64,000 bases of DNA from Agrobacterium vitis (GCF_013426735.1 NZ_AP023272.1:2772501-2836500); one strand, 5' to 3'. Positions 48,262-57,878 are shown, counted from the stretch's first letter. Notes: generated by a model from the sequence alone, not told the origin. Numbers and translations: made by a program.

Positions 48262-49482
48262 GTGGCGATGATCGATCCGAAACGGCTGACTGAAACGGCC
48301 AGCGGTCAAACTTTTGTGGCAGATATCGTCGTGGACGTTCTGCCCGTGATGGAGCCGCTGGAGGCCGACTGGCGCTGTCTGGAGCGCAACAACCATCTGT
48401 CGCTGCATCAAGGTTACGACTGGTGCCGCGCCTGGGTGAAAACCCACGGCAACCCGCTGGCCATCCTGCATGGCAACAGCAACGGACGCAGCCTGTTCAT
48501 CCTACCGCTGGAAATCACCCGTCACGCCATGGTCCGCAAGGCCAGCTTCATCGCCACCCGCTTCACCAATATCAATACCGGCCTGTTCGACCCGGCTTTT
48601 TTCCAGCAAATCGAGCAGGACACGGCCAAACAGTTGGGAAAGCAGATTGTCCAGGCGATGACCGGGCATGCCGATCTCGTTCACCTCGGCAATATTCCAC
48701 TTTCCTGGCGTGGATTGTCTCATCCTCTGGCCAGCCTACCAGCTGTCGAACATCATAACCATGCCTTCCAATTGCCGCTTCTAGGCGACTTCGAACAGAC
48801 ACTCTCCCAGATCAACGCCAAGCGGCGGCGCAAGAAATACCGCAATCAGGTCCGCAAGCTGGAAGCAAGCGGCGGCTTTGAGCATATTATTGCGTGTGGT
48901 GAGGAGCAGAAAGCCTGGTTGCTGGATCTGTTCTTCCGGCAAAAAGCCGTCCGCTTCGAAACCCTCGGTCTGCCGGACGTGTTTCAGGAGCCGGAGACAC
49001 AGGCATTCTTCCAGTTGCTGCTGCAAAGCGAGGCAGGTGGATTGAACGTGCCACTGGAACTGCATGCACTGCGGTTGTCGGGCAGCCATCATAACGGCAA
49101 GATTGCCGCCATCGCCGGTCTTTCACGCAAGGGCGATCACGTTATCTGCCAGTTCGGCTCGATAGATGAAAGCATCGCCCCGGAGACCAGCCCAGGCGAA
49201 TTGCTGTTCTGGCTGATGATTGAACAATGCAGCGCCGAGGGGGCCGCCCTGTTCGACTTCGGCCTCGGCGACCAGATCTACAAGCGAAGCTGGTGCCCTA
49301 TGGAAACCGTGCAACACGATATTTTGCTGCCCGTGACCCCTCTGGGGCACCTCGCAGCCACAGCCGAGCGCAGCCTGATCCGCTCGAAGGCGTTCATCAA
49401 GGGGCATCCCCAACTCTATAGCGCGCTGCAAAAACTCCGCGCTCGTAGCGATGCGCAGGCACATGATCAGGGTAAGGAATGA
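48262..49482 (+). CDS. GNAT-type acetyltransferase of the CelD/BioF2-like family
   Basis: A 406-residue protein with two GNAT-like folds as in CelD/BcsL proteins of polysaccharide loci: N-terminal WRCLERNNHLSLHQGYDWCRAW, then RRRKKYRNQVRKLEA and GLGDQIYKRSWCPMETVQ. It probably acylates a polysaccharide or its lipid-linked precursor in the cytoplasm. It is the first gene of the polysaccharide region, convergent with the co-polymerase gene. GTG 48262 has GGAG eight bases upstream. Confidence 0.78.
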   Translation: MAMIDPKRLTETASGQTFVADIVVDVLPVMEPLEADWRCLERNNHLSLHQGYDWCRAWVKTHGNPLAILHGNSNGRSLFILPLEITRHAMVRKASFIATRFTNINTGLFDPAFFQQIEQDTAKQLGKQIVQAMTGHADLVHLGNIPLSWRGLSHPLASLPAVEHHNHAFQLPLLGDFEQTLSQINAKRRRKKYRNQVRKLEASGGFEHIIACGEEQKAWLLDLFFRQKAVRFETLGLPDVFQEPETQAFFQLLLQSEAGGLNVPLELHALRLSGSHHNGKIAAIAGLSRKGDHVICQFGSIDESIAPETSPGELLFWLMIEQCSAEGAALFDFGLGDQIYKRSWCPMETVQHDILLPVTPLGHLAATAERSLIRSKAFIKGHPQLYSALQKLRARSDAQAHDQGKE

Positions 49483-49496
49483 AACCTGGAACCCGT

Positions 49497-49540
49497 CAGA
49501 GAAACCCGGGTTCAACCTTTCCTAAGGCAAAGTCTAAGCC
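49497..49540 (+). repeat. Dispersed ~50 bp repeat, copy 3 (5' part degenerate)
   Basis: The 3' half CCTTTCCTAAGGCAAAGTCT matches the other copies; the 5' half is shortened to GAGAAACCCGGG. It lies between two convergent genes and contains the TAG stop of the co-polymerase gene (49536-49534). Confidence 0.7.
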
Positions 49541-51774
49541 ACCCGCCGGTCCCCATCATCCGGTGGCACCGCATTGTCGTCGCTCATCAACACCAGGTCA
49601 CTATAGCCCACAGCTTCGAAGGCGGCCATGATCTGTGCCAATTGCTTGCGGTCCGGATTGGGTGCGGAGAGAATGACTTCATGGTCCTGGGCCTTGCACA
49701 GGCCAACGACATTATCGGCGCTGGCCGGACCGCATTCGATCAGGACCAGATCATAGACATCAGCAAGCGCTTCGACCACCATGGACAGGCGCTCGATGCC
49801 GCGCAGCGCCTGACGGATATCGCTATTGCCCTTCGGCACGATATGGGCGTTTGACAATCTGTCGGAATGGATGGTTTCGCCAAAGGTAACGTCGCCGCAG
49901 AGCAGATCGGTCACGCCGGGCAGATCGTTTCGCTCGGCCATCAGCGCTGTCGGATAGCCGGAGCCAGTCATGTCGATCAAGATCACCGTGCGTTCGGCTT
50001 TGGCCACGGCGCGTGCCAAAAGCACGGTTGCCGCTGATCCGTCATCGCCGGAAGGCGAGATGACCACCGCTTTGGAAATGCCATGCCGCGTCAGGTAACG
50101 CGCCACCGAGGCAACTGAAAACTCATGATCGGCATCGGTCGCCGCGTGATAGTGATCGCTATCAGTTTCAGCATCTGCCGGTGCGATGGGCGGAGTTTCT
50201 TTTTCGATTCGTTCGGCCGCTGCCGTCGCCGCGACAGCGGCAGCCGCCGTATCCAGTCTTGGCTTCTGCCTTGCAGGCGCTGATACCGATTCGTTAAAAG
50301 CAGGTTCACCGGTCCGACGACGAGGATATTCCTCCGCAAACCGCCCGCTGCGGTCTGGATCAACAGGGCCGACAGGCTTCAGCGCCCGGCCGCTGAACAG
50401 CTCCGCCAACATGATGACGATCACGCTCAACACCAGAGCCGCCATGGCGGCCACCAAGGTGATCGGCAGAACCTTAGGGAAATTCGGTTCACTCGGCTCG
50501 GACGCACGGGAAATCACCCTGGCATCAGCAGGGCTGGCATTGCTATCCAGCCGGCTGGTGGCTTCGCGGTAGCGGGCAAGATAGGTTTCCAGCAATTGCC
50601 GCTGGGCGCTCGCTTCCCGCTCCAACGCGGCAAGCCCAACCTGGCTGTCCCCGGCCTTGGCACTTTGTGCCTTAAGGGTGGTCAGCTGCCGGTCAAGCTC
50701 CGCTTCACGCATCCGAGCGACATTGGCCTCGGTTTCCAGGCTGGAAACGACTTTTCTGGTCTCTTCGGCCAGTTGCTGGCGCAGATTTGCCAATTGTGCC
50801 CGCAGCGCCTTGATGCGCGGATGGCCGTCTAGAAGACTGGTGGAGAGGTCGGAAATCTGCGCCTGCACGGCGGCCTCCGCCTGTTTCAATTGTTGCACGG
50901 CGGGAGAGGCCATGACGATATCGAGATTGTCGGTCGATCGCCCGGCCTTCAGCGACGCCTTGGCGTTTTCGGCCCGTGCCTGCGCACTGGCCCGGTCGGT
51001 GCGCACCCGCGCCAATTCCGTGGATATATCATTGAGCTGCTTGGAGGCGAATGTACCGCCCTCGCCGGTCGATAGCAGATCGGCGCTGCGGCGATAATCC
51101 GCAACTTTCTTTTCGGCGTCGGAAACCTTCTGACGTAGATTGGAAATTTCCGGCTCCAGCCAGCGGGCCGCGTCCTCATTGCTATCAAGCTTGGCACCGC
51201 TCTGAATTGCCAGATAGACCTTGACCATTTCATTGGGAATGGCGGCGGCGAGCCGTGCATCCTTGGAGGAAAACTCGATGCCGATAACCCGCGACTTCTC
51301 CACCTGATAGACCTGGAGTTTTTCCAGGAAGGTGCGGATCACCCGGTCTTCGGGCGCCAGATCGAGCGGGTTCTTTTTCAGATGCAGCATCACCATCAGA
51401 TCCGACAGGGCGGATGGATGCAGATCAGGATCGAATTCGGTCAATTCGTAGAGCTTGAGATCCCTCACCACCTGGCGGATCAGATCCACCGAGCGGAACA
51501 ATTGCACCTGACTGGCAATATTCAGCTCGTCCAGCACCGGTTCTGAGGCCGCCGATTTGGCGTTTTCCGCATCGTAATTGGGCGCGCGTGGCTCGATCAG
51601 CACCGTGGTTTCGGCGCGGTAGGTTGGACGGATCATGCTGGCCCCGGCGAAGGCAACGCCCGCGGCCAGGCAGGTGATGAGCAACACCCTGCCCTTTCGC
51701 TGCCAGACGGCGCGAAACAGCTGCAAGAGATCGATATCCACGTCCTGATGGGCGGCGACCGGCTGACCCGACAT
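49534..51774 (-). CDS. Wzc/GumC-type polysaccharide co-polymerase with degenerate kinase domain
   Basis: A 746-residue inner-membrane protein. Residues 1-60 hold the first helix and Wzz domain start, 200-410 a long coiled coil, about 440-465 the second helix, and 570-746 a BY-kinase-like domain. In that domain the Walker A place reads SPSGDDGSAATV, with no lysine, and the C-terminus has no tyrosine cluster. It should control chain length and export together with the outer-membrane protein encoded divergently 177 bases away, but is unlikely to phosphorylate. Confidence 0.85.
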   Translation of the reverse strand: MSGQPVAAHQDVDIDLLQLFRAVWQRKGRVLLITCLAAGVAFAGASMIRPTYRAETTVLIEPRAPNYDAENAKSAASEPVLDELNIASQVQLFRSVDLIRQVVRDLKLYELTEFDPDLHPSALSDLMVMLHLKKNPLDLAPEDRVIRTFLEKLQVYQVEKSRVIGIEFSSKDARLAAAIPNEMVKVYLAIQSGAKLDSNEDAARWLEPEISNLRQKVSDAEKKVADYRRSADLLSTGEGGTFASKQLNDISTELARVRTDRASAQARAENAKASLKAGRSTDNLDIVMASPAVQQLKQAEAAVQAQISDLSTSLLDGHPRIKALRAQLANLRQQLAEETRKVVSSLETEANVARMREAELDRQLTTLKAQSAKAGDSQVGLAALEREASAQRQLLETYLARYREATSRLDSNASPADARVISRASEPSEPNFPKVLPITLVAAMAALVLSVIVIMLAELFSGRALKPVGPVDPDRSGRFAEEYPRRRTGEPAFNESVSAPARQKPRLDTAAAAVAATAAAERIEKETPPIAPADAETDSDHYHAATDADHEFSVASVARYLTRHGISKAVVISPSGDDGSAATVLLARAVAKAERTVILIDMTGSGYPTALMAERNDLPGVTDLLCGDVTFGETIHSDRLSNAHIVPKGNSDIRQALRGIERLSMVVEALADVYDLVLIECGPASADNVVGLCKAQDHEVILSAPNPDRKQLAQIMAAFEAVGYSDLVLMSDDNAVPPDDGDRRVA

Positions 51775-51951
51775 TCCATCCCTCCTTCAAATCTGTCCGG
51801 AGCGTAAACGAACATAGTAACTCAAGCGTTAACCGTCTGTGCTCATTACGGTCATTGCGAGATAAACTAGCCGGACTTGCGCTGCGATCTTTACACTCCC
51901 TTAACCATACTGGCCGATAAGAACATGATTATCTTCTATGGGAGCGTGCGC

Positions 51952-52521
51952 ATGGTCACCGCCAAACAGATCTTGCTGGCTGTTGCCGTCACCCTGCTGG
52001 CGGTGCTGTCCAGCTGCGCCACCTATAAGCCAGCTTCGAAAGTCTTCCAGGAAGCGACGATCCAGCCCTACCGGCTGGATAGCGGCGACCGGTTGCGCAT
52101 TACCGTGTTCGATCAGGCCAATCTAAGCAATACCTATACCGTCGATCAGGCCGGTTATATCGCCTTTCCGCTGATCGGTCAGGTCGCGGCGCGCGGCACC
52201 ACCATGCCGCAGCTGGAAGGCACCATTGCCCAGCGGCTACGCAAGGGCTATCTGCGCGATCCCGACGTCAGCATCGAGATTGATCGCTACCGCTCGATCT
52301 TTGTCATGGGCGAAGTCGGCCAGCCGGGGCAATATTCCTATGTACCGGGCATGACGGTGCAAAATGCCATCGCCGTTGCTGGCGGGTTCACCAGCCGCGC
52401 CAACGAGCGCGACGTGGATGTCACCCGCAAGGTCAATGGCACCATCGCCACCGGCCGGGTGCCGATCACCGATCCGATCATTGCCGGTGACACGGTTTAT
52501 GTGCGCGAACGGCTGTTCTGA
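51952..52521 (+). CDS. Outer-membrane polysaccharide export lipoprotein (Wza/GumB-like)
   Basis: A 189-residue lipoprotein. The signal peptide ends in the lipobox LSSC near residue 22; then a polysaccharide export (Poly_export) domain with YRLDSGDRLRITVFDQ and an SLBB domain with GEVGQPGQYSYVPGMTVQNA. It is short like GumB, lacking the C-terminal helix barrel of Wza. ATG 51952 has GGGAG eight bases upstream. The stop shares one base with the next start (TGATG). Confidence 0.88.
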   Translation: MVTAKQILLAVAVTLLAVLSSCATYKPASKVFQEATIQPYRLDSGDRLRITVFDQANLSNTYTVDQAGYIAFPLIGQVAARGTTMPQLEGTIAQRLRKGYLRDPDVSIEIDRYRSIFVMGEVGQPGQYSYVPGMTVQNAIAVAGGFTSRANERDVDVTRKVNGTIATGRVPITDPIIAGDTVYVRERLF

Positions 52522-53657
52522 TGCCGGATGAAGACGGGCTGCGGATCATTCATTGCTTCCGCTCGCCAATTGGCGGCATTTTCCGGCATGTGCGCGATCT
52601 CGTTGAGAATCATGACGCGCTTGGCCATTCTGTCGGCATCATCTGCGACAGCAGCACGGGTGGCGCCCATGAGGACGCCCTGTTTGCGGAATTGCAGCCC
52701 CGCCTGAAACTCGGTCTTATTCGCCAGCCGATCCGGCGTGCCATTGGATTTGACGATATCAGCGCGGTGCGCTCCTGCTACCGGCATATAAAGAGCCTGA
52801 AACCCGACGTGCTGCATGGTCACGGCGCCAAGGGCGGCGCGCTCGCCCGCATTATTGGCACGGCCCTTCGCATGCAGGGATCCAAGGTTGTCCGCCTCTA
52901 TTCACCGCATGGCGGCAGCCTGCATTATCGCCGCAACAGGCCAGTTGGCAGACTGATCTTTGCTCTGGAAAAGCTACTGGAACGCCAGACCGAAGCCATC
53001 GCCTTTGTCTGCGGCTTCGAGCAATGGTCCTACGGGCAAAAGGTGGGAAAACCGAGCTGCGACTCCCGGCTGATTTTGAATGGGATCAGCGAAAGCGAAT
53101 TTCGACCTGTGCCACTCCGTGACAAAGCGGTGGATTTCGTCTTCATCGGCATGTTGCGGGATCTGAAAGGCCCTGATGTCTTCATCAACGCCGTGCTGGA
53201 GGCTGAAAGGCTGCTGGGTCGCCCGCTGACCGCCGCGGTCATCGGTGACGGCCCGGACCGTGACAGATACGAGCAGCAGATCCACCAGCGCGGCCTTGGC
53301 CTTCGCATGCAATTGCTGCCCGCCATGCGGGTCTCGGAAGCCTTTACCTTCAGCAATATTGTCGTCGTCCCCTCCAGGGCCGAATCCATGCCCTATATCG
53401 TGCTGGAGGCGATCGCCGCCGGAAAATCGGTGATTGCCAGCGCCGTTGGCGGCATTCCGGAGGCGCTCGGCAAAACCAGCGCCGCACTTGTTGCGCCCGA
53501 CAATGTCGAGGAACTGGCCGCGACCATGGTGCAGGCCCTGACCCAGCCGGACTGGAAACAGGTTGTCATGCCGGACCCAACGCTCTTCCATGCGCGATTT
53601 TCAGCCTCTGCCATGGCCGCGCAAATGCTGGCGCTCTACCGCGATCATTCGGTTTGA
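52521..53657 (+). CDS. Glycosyltransferase family 4-like
   Basis: A 378-residue GT-B glycosyltransferase. The C-terminal donor site has FIGMLRDLKGPDVFINA and the E-x7-E segment SRAESMPYIVLEAIAAGKS. It adds a sugar to the lipid-linked repeat unit. Coupled to the export gene by a TGATG overlap. Confidence 0.87.
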   Translation: MPDEDGLRIIHCFRSPIGGIFRHVRDLVENHDALGHSVGIICDSSTGGAHEDALFAELQPRLKLGLIRQPIRRAIGFDDISAVRSCYRHIKSLKPDVLHGHGAKGGALARIIGTALRMQGSKVVRLYSPHGGSLHYRRNRPVGRLIFALEKLLERQTEAIAFVCGFEQWSYGQKVGKPSCDSRLILNGISESEFRPVPLRDKAVDFVFIGMLRDLKGPDVFINAVLEAERLLGRPLTAAVIGDGPDRDRYEQQIHQRGLGLRMQLLPAMRVSEAFTFSNIVVVPSRAESMPYIVLEAIAAGKSVIASAVGGIPEALGKTSAALVAPDNVEELAATMVQALTQPDWKQVVMPDPTLFHARFSASAMAAQMLALYRDHSV

Positions 53658-53757
53658 CAGCCGCCACGACCTGCATCATCGTGGGACGGGTCCTGCCAAA
53701 GCTAAAGATTTTTTAGCACATTTGCGGTAATCCAACATTGCAAAATGAATTGCCGCG

Positions 53758-55308
53758 ATGAGGACGCTAGAGACTTTGGATGTAGCAAAGCTCCGTCAAA
53801 AACTGAAGGAAGAGGCTGAACAGACCCGCGCAAGCGGCTCTTCATCGTCTCCAACGGTCGAATTGTCGCCACTCGCCAGCCGGGTGGCGGAGCAATTACG
53901 CCGTGCCAATCGCTCGCCAAGCATCATGCTCGGGCAGTTCGGCCTGCTGGAATTTTCCTGGCTGATCGCCACCAGCCTGATTTCCGGCTGGCTGACGATG
54001 GACGGACCGATTGACACTGTCCTGCACATTGGTGCCTTTGGCGCACTTGGTGCGGTGGTTTTTATCCTGTTCACGCAATTTGCCGATGGCTACCAGATAT
54101 ACACACTCCGCCGTCCGTTCCGCTCGGTGAAACGGGCCCTGACCAGCTGGTGTTTGGTTGTCGCCTTGATGGTCGGCATCCATTTCGCCTGGAATGCCCA
54201 GCTGTTTAGCGCCAGCTGGCTGGCGATCTGGGCAGCACTCTCCGCACTGTTTCTCCTGCTGGAACGCTATGGCATGGCATTGGCCATTCGCAGCTGGACC
54301 CGCAACGGCATCATCGAGCGACGCGCCGTGGTGGTCGGCGGAGGGGAGCCTGCCAAACAGTTGATCCGCACGTTGGAAAGCCAGCAGGATAACGATATCC
54401 GTATCTGCGGTATTTTTGATGATCGTCAAGGCGACCGATCCCCTAACATCGTCGCGGGCTATCCCAAGCTCGGCACCGTTGCCGAACTGGTGGCTTTTGC
54501 GCGCGAAACACGGATCGACATGCTGATCATCGCCCTGCCGATCAGCGCAGAAGCACGTATTCTGGAATTGCTGAAACTACTTTGGGTCCTGCCGGTGGAT
54601 ATTCGGCTGGCGGCCCATTCCAACAGCCTGAGATTCAGGCCCCGCGCCTATTCCCATGTCGGCGACCTGCCGATGCTGGATCTGGTCGACAAGCCGATCC
54701 GTGACTGGGACCAGGTTGCCAAACGTGCCTTCGACATCATTTTCAGTCTGGCGGCACTCGCCGTCTTCTGGCCGGTCATGGTTCTGGCTGCCATCGCCAT
54801 CAAATCCACGTCGAAAGGGCCGGTTCTGTTCGTGCAGAAGCGCCACGGTTTCAACAATGAGGTCATCAACGTCCTGAAATTCCGCTCGATGTATACGGAA
54901 ATGAGCGATCCGACCGCCAAACTGGCCGTCACCAAGAACGATCCGCGTGTGACGCCCGTCGGCCGCTGGCTGCGCAAATCGTCGATGGATGAATTGCCGC
55001 AATTGTTCAATGTATTGCGCGGCGATCTTTCGCTGGTCGGGCCGCGCCCGCATGCGGTCATGGCTCAAACCCGCAACCGCCATTACAGCGAAATCGTCGA
55101 GAGCTATTTCGCCCGCCACCGGGTCAAGCCCGGTGTCACCGGCTGGGCGCAGATCAAGGGATGGCGTGGTGAAATCGACACCGACGACAAGATCAAGGGC
55201 AGAACCGCCCATGACCTCTACTATATCGAAAACTGGTCGCTGCTGTTTGACCTGAAAATCCTGTTGATGACGCCGATCAGCCTGTTCAACACGGAAAATG
55301 CTTATTGA
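53758..55308 (+). CDS. Undecaprenyl-phosphate sugar phosphotransferase (WcaJ/GumD-like)
   Basis: A 516-residue initiating enzyme. An N-terminal part with about four helices and a central nucleotide-binding-like domain (VVVGGGEPAKQLIRTL) precede the C-terminal phosphoglycosyltransferase domain from about residue 320: KRAFDIIFSLAALAVFWPV, KFRSMYTEM, DELPQLFNVLRGDLSLVGPR. It loads the first sugar phosphate on undecaprenyl phosphate. A gap of 100 bases precedes it. Confidence 0.92.
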   Translation: MRTLETLDVAKLRQKLKEEAEQTRASGSSSSPTVELSPLASRVAEQLRRANRSPSIMLGQFGLLEFSWLIATSLISGWLTMDGPIDTVLHIGAFGALGAVVFILFTQFADGYQIYTLRRPFRSVKRALTSWCLVVALMVGIHFAWNAQLFSASWLAIWAALSALFLLLERYGMALAIRSWTRNGIIERRAVVVGGGEPAKQLIRTLESQQDNDIRICGIFDDRQGDRSPNIVAGYPKLGTVAELVAFARETRIDMLIIALPISAEARILELLKLLWVLPVDIRLAAHSNSLRFRPRAYSHVGDLPMLDLVDKPIRDWDQVAKRAFDIIFSLAALAVFWPVMVLAAIAIKSTSKGPVLFVQKRHGFNNEVINVLKFRSMYTEMSDPTAKLAVTKNDPRVTPVGRWLRKSSMDELPQLFNVLRGDLSLVGPRPHAVMAQTRNRHYSEIVESYFARHRVKPGVTGWAQIKGWRGEIDTDDKIKGRTAHDLYYIENWSLLFDLKILLMTPISLFNTENAY

Positions 55309-56531
55309 GCGCGGTCAGCCACCATAGCAGCCCGCCGTTTCGGCCAGGCTTTGCAGCCATAACCCTGACGGGATCGGCGCTGGTCGGTTTTGGCGTCTTT
55401 CTGCTCGGCTTCGTGTTCATGGAGCCAGCCCCTTACGAATTGTTCATGGCGGCGCAGATTCCCCTGTGGTTCCTGCTCGGTCTGAAAATTTCCCGCAGCG
55501 TCGCACCGCTTCTGGCGCTGATGCTCACCTTCAATGTCGGCGGCATGATCTCGCTGACAACAATGACGGACCTCAATGAAGGCCCCCTCTATGTTGCCGT
55601 CTCGACCTTCCTGGCCGTGACCTCGGTGTTTTATGCGGCCATCGTCGAGGAGCGGCATGAACGGCTGCGGTTGATTTTCAATGCCTGGGTTCTTGCCGCA
55701 GTCACCACGTCCCTTCTGGGCATCCTGGGCTATTTCCACGCTTTCCCCGGCGCCGAGATGTTTACGCGCTATGACCGGGCCATGGGGGCTTTTCAGGACC
55801 CCAATGTGTTTGGTCCGTTTCTGATCGCTCCGTCGCTCTATCTCATCCATGGGCTTTTGACTGGCCGGCTGCTGGACGCACCGTGGAAGATCCTTTGCTT
55901 GCTGATCCTCGCACTTGGCGTGTTCCTGTCGTTTTCACGGGCGGCCTGGGCGCTTTTTCTGTTTAGCGCCATTGCCATGGTGCTGATCCTGCTGATCAAG
56001 GAGCGCAGCAGTGCCTTCCGCCTGAAGATTGTGCTGCTGGCACTGACGGCAGCCATCGCCCTCATTGTGGCGCTGACCGTCGCTCTGCAATTCCAGCAGG
56101 TGCGCGACCTGTTTTCCAGCCGCACCCAGCTTGTGCAGGACTATGATGGTGGCCATCTCGGTCGCTTCGAGCGTCACAAGATCGGCTTTCTGATGTCGAT
56201 GGAAAAGCCACTCGGGATCGGGCCGATGGTGTTCAGCAAGATCTTTCCAGAGGATGAGCACAATATCTGGCTGAAAACCCTGACATCCTATGGGTGGCTC
56301 GGCTTTGTCTGTTTTATCACCATGCTGGTTTGGAGCATTTGCTTCGGCTTCAAATGTCTGCTCTATGACCGCCCTTGGCAACCCTATCTGATGATTGCCT
56401 GGATCGTGCTGATCGGCCACGCCCTGATCGGCAATGTCATCGATATCGATCACTGGCGACATGTGTACCTGCTGTTCGGAATACTTTGGGGATGCAGAGC
56501 ACTGGAAATCAATTGGCAAAGACACAGATGA
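55305..56531 (+). CDS. O-antigen ligase / Wzy-type polymerase
   Basis: A 408-residue protein with about ten helices and the Wzy_C/O-antigen ligase region: DRAMGAFQDPNVFGPFL, LSFSRAAW and the periplasmic loop ending GIGPMVFSKIFPEDEHN. It would polymerise or ligate repeat units in the periplasm. The start is TTG, overlapping the preceding stop by four bases (TTGA). Confidence 0.85.
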   Translation: MSAVSHHSSPPFRPGFAAITLTGSALVGFGVFLLGFVFMEPAPYELFMAAQIPLWFLLGLKISRSVAPLLALMLTFNVGGMISLTTMTDLNEGPLYVAVSTFLAVTSVFYAAIVEERHERLRLIFNAWVLAAVTTSLLGILGYFHAFPGAEMFTRYDRAMGAFQDPNVFGPFLIAPSLYLIHGLLTGRLLDAPWKILCLLILALGVFLSFSRAAWALFLFSAIAMVLILLIKERSSAFRLKIVLLALTAAIALIVALTVALQFQQVRDLFSSRTQLVQDYDGGHLGRFERHKIGFLMSMEKPLGIGPMVFSKIFPEDEHNIWLKTLTSYGWLGFVCFITMLVWSICFGFKCLLYDRPWQPYLMIAWIVLIGHALIGNVIDIDHWRHVYLLFGILWGCRALEINWQRHR

Positions 56532-56550
56532 ACATCGGGGGGAGCGTTTG

Positions 56551-57822
56551 GTGGAGGAAAACGTGACGGTTGGCCAGGAAATTGCCGGTGGGCAGCGTCT
56601 GCGAATCTTGCAGGTCTTGGAGCCGAGCGGCGGTGGCTCCGGCCGTCATTTCATCGATCTTTGTGCGGGCCTCGCTGCCTGCGACCAGACGGTGACCGCT
56701 GTCTACTCTCCGTTGAGAGCCGAAAGCCGGTTCGTTGCCGAATTGCTGGCGCTGCCGCTGCACGAGATCATCGCGCTCGACATGCATCGTGCGGTCGGCC
56801 CTTGGGATCTCGCCTCCTATCGGGCGCTGCGGCGGTTGATCCGCGACAAAGGCCCATTCGACATCGTGCATGGCCACAGTTCCAAGGCAGGCGCGCTGAC
56901 TCGGCTGGCAACCCTGCCCGGGCGCAATCCACCGGTGCTTTACACGCCACATGCCTTCCGCACCATGGACCCGACACTCGGCTCCAAAGGCCGCCTGGTC
57001 TATGGCGGCGTAGAACGGCTGCTTGGACGATTTTTCAGTGATCGGGTGATTTGCGTTTCGCCGGACGAATATCATCATGCCGTGGCGCTGGGCATTCCAG
57101 CCCGAACACTCCGCATTGTCGCCAATGGCGTCAAATATCCGCCCGGCGACGCGCGCTCGGAAACACGCAAACGCTTCGGCATTACGCATGAGCAACTGGT
57201 TTTCGGTTTCATCGGCAGGCTCGTGGCCCAGAAAGCCCCGGAGCGGCTGATCCGCGCTTTTGCCAGCATTGCAGACCTTATGCCCCATGCCCGGCTGGTG
57301 ATGATCGGCAGCGGCGAGCGGGAAGCAGAACTGCGCGCCATGATCCAAACTCTTGGCCTTGACGGCAAGGCCCAGATCCGCAGCGACATGAGCGGGCATG
57401 ACGCCATCCAGGCCTTCGACATCCTGGTCGCTCCAAGCCGCTACGAGGCCATGTCCTATGCGATGCTGGAGGCCGCAGCCGGTGGCCTTCCCCTCGTGTT
57501 GACCGCAGTAGGCGGAACGAGCGTCGTGCTGGAGGATGGCGTCAACGGCTTTGCTGTACCCAATAGCGACGAGATCAAGCCGCTTGCAGACGCCATGGCC
57601 GCTTTTCGCGATCCCCTGACACGGGCAAAGCTTACAGCCGGCGCCTTGAGCCGCCGCAACAATTACCGGCTTGAAAAAATGGTGGCCGAAACCCTGGCGA
57701 TCTACCGGAACCTTCTTCCGCAGGCGACGCCAAGCGCGCTGTTAACCTCAGCGGCTCGAACCGAGCAGGTTGCAGACGACGAACAGCGGACCTTGCTACT
57801 TGCCAAGCGCGCCGTCGTCTAA
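56551..57822 (+). CDS. Glycosyltransferase family 4-like
   Basis: A 423-residue GT-B enzyme: LQVLEPSGGGSGRHFIDL at the N-terminus, GFIGRLVAQKAPERLIRAF and SRYEAMSYAMLEAAAGGLP in the donor domain. It ends the polysaccharide cluster. The start is not sure: GTG 56551 has GGGGGGAG six bases upstream, and GTG 56563 behind GGAGG is also good. The frame is open into the upstream gene. Confidence 0.85.
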   Translation: MEENVTVGQEIAGGQRLRILQVLEPSGGGSGRHFIDLCAGLAACDQTVTAVYSPLRAESRFVAELLALPLHEIIALDMHRAVGPWDLASYRALRRLIRDKGPFDIVHGHSSKAGALTRLATLPGRNPPVLYTPHAFRTMDPTLGSKGRLVYGGVERLLGRFFSDRVICVSPDEYHHAVALGIPARTLRIVANGVKYPPGDARSETRKRFGITHEQLVFGFIGRLVAQKAPERLIRAFASIADLMPHARLVMIGSGEREAELRAMIQTLGLDGKAQIRSDMSGHDAIQAFDILVAPSRYEAMSYAMLEAAAGGLPLVLTAVGGTSVVLEDGVNGFAVPNSDEIKPLADAMAAFRDPLTRAKLTAGALSRRNNYRLEKMVAETLAIYRNLLPQATPSALLTSAARTEQVADDEQRTLLLAKRAVV

Positions 57823-57853
57823 TCCCGCCGATTGAGAATTTTTTCACGCCAGT

Positions 57854-57878
57854 GGAACATTTTCCCTTCTGTCGCGTT
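57854..57878 (+). promoter_or_regulatory. EcfG-type general stress promoter
   Basis: GGAAC (57854-57858), 16 bases, CGTT (57875-57878), exactly the consensus of the alphaproteobacterial general-stress sigma factor EcfG. It lies 51 bases upstream of the small gene at 57929, in the same direction. Confidence 0.7.

Noticed and set aside
57829..57853. Rho-independent terminator directly after the last glycosyltransferase gene
   Set aside because: There is a T-run (GAATTTTTTC) but no hairpin before it.
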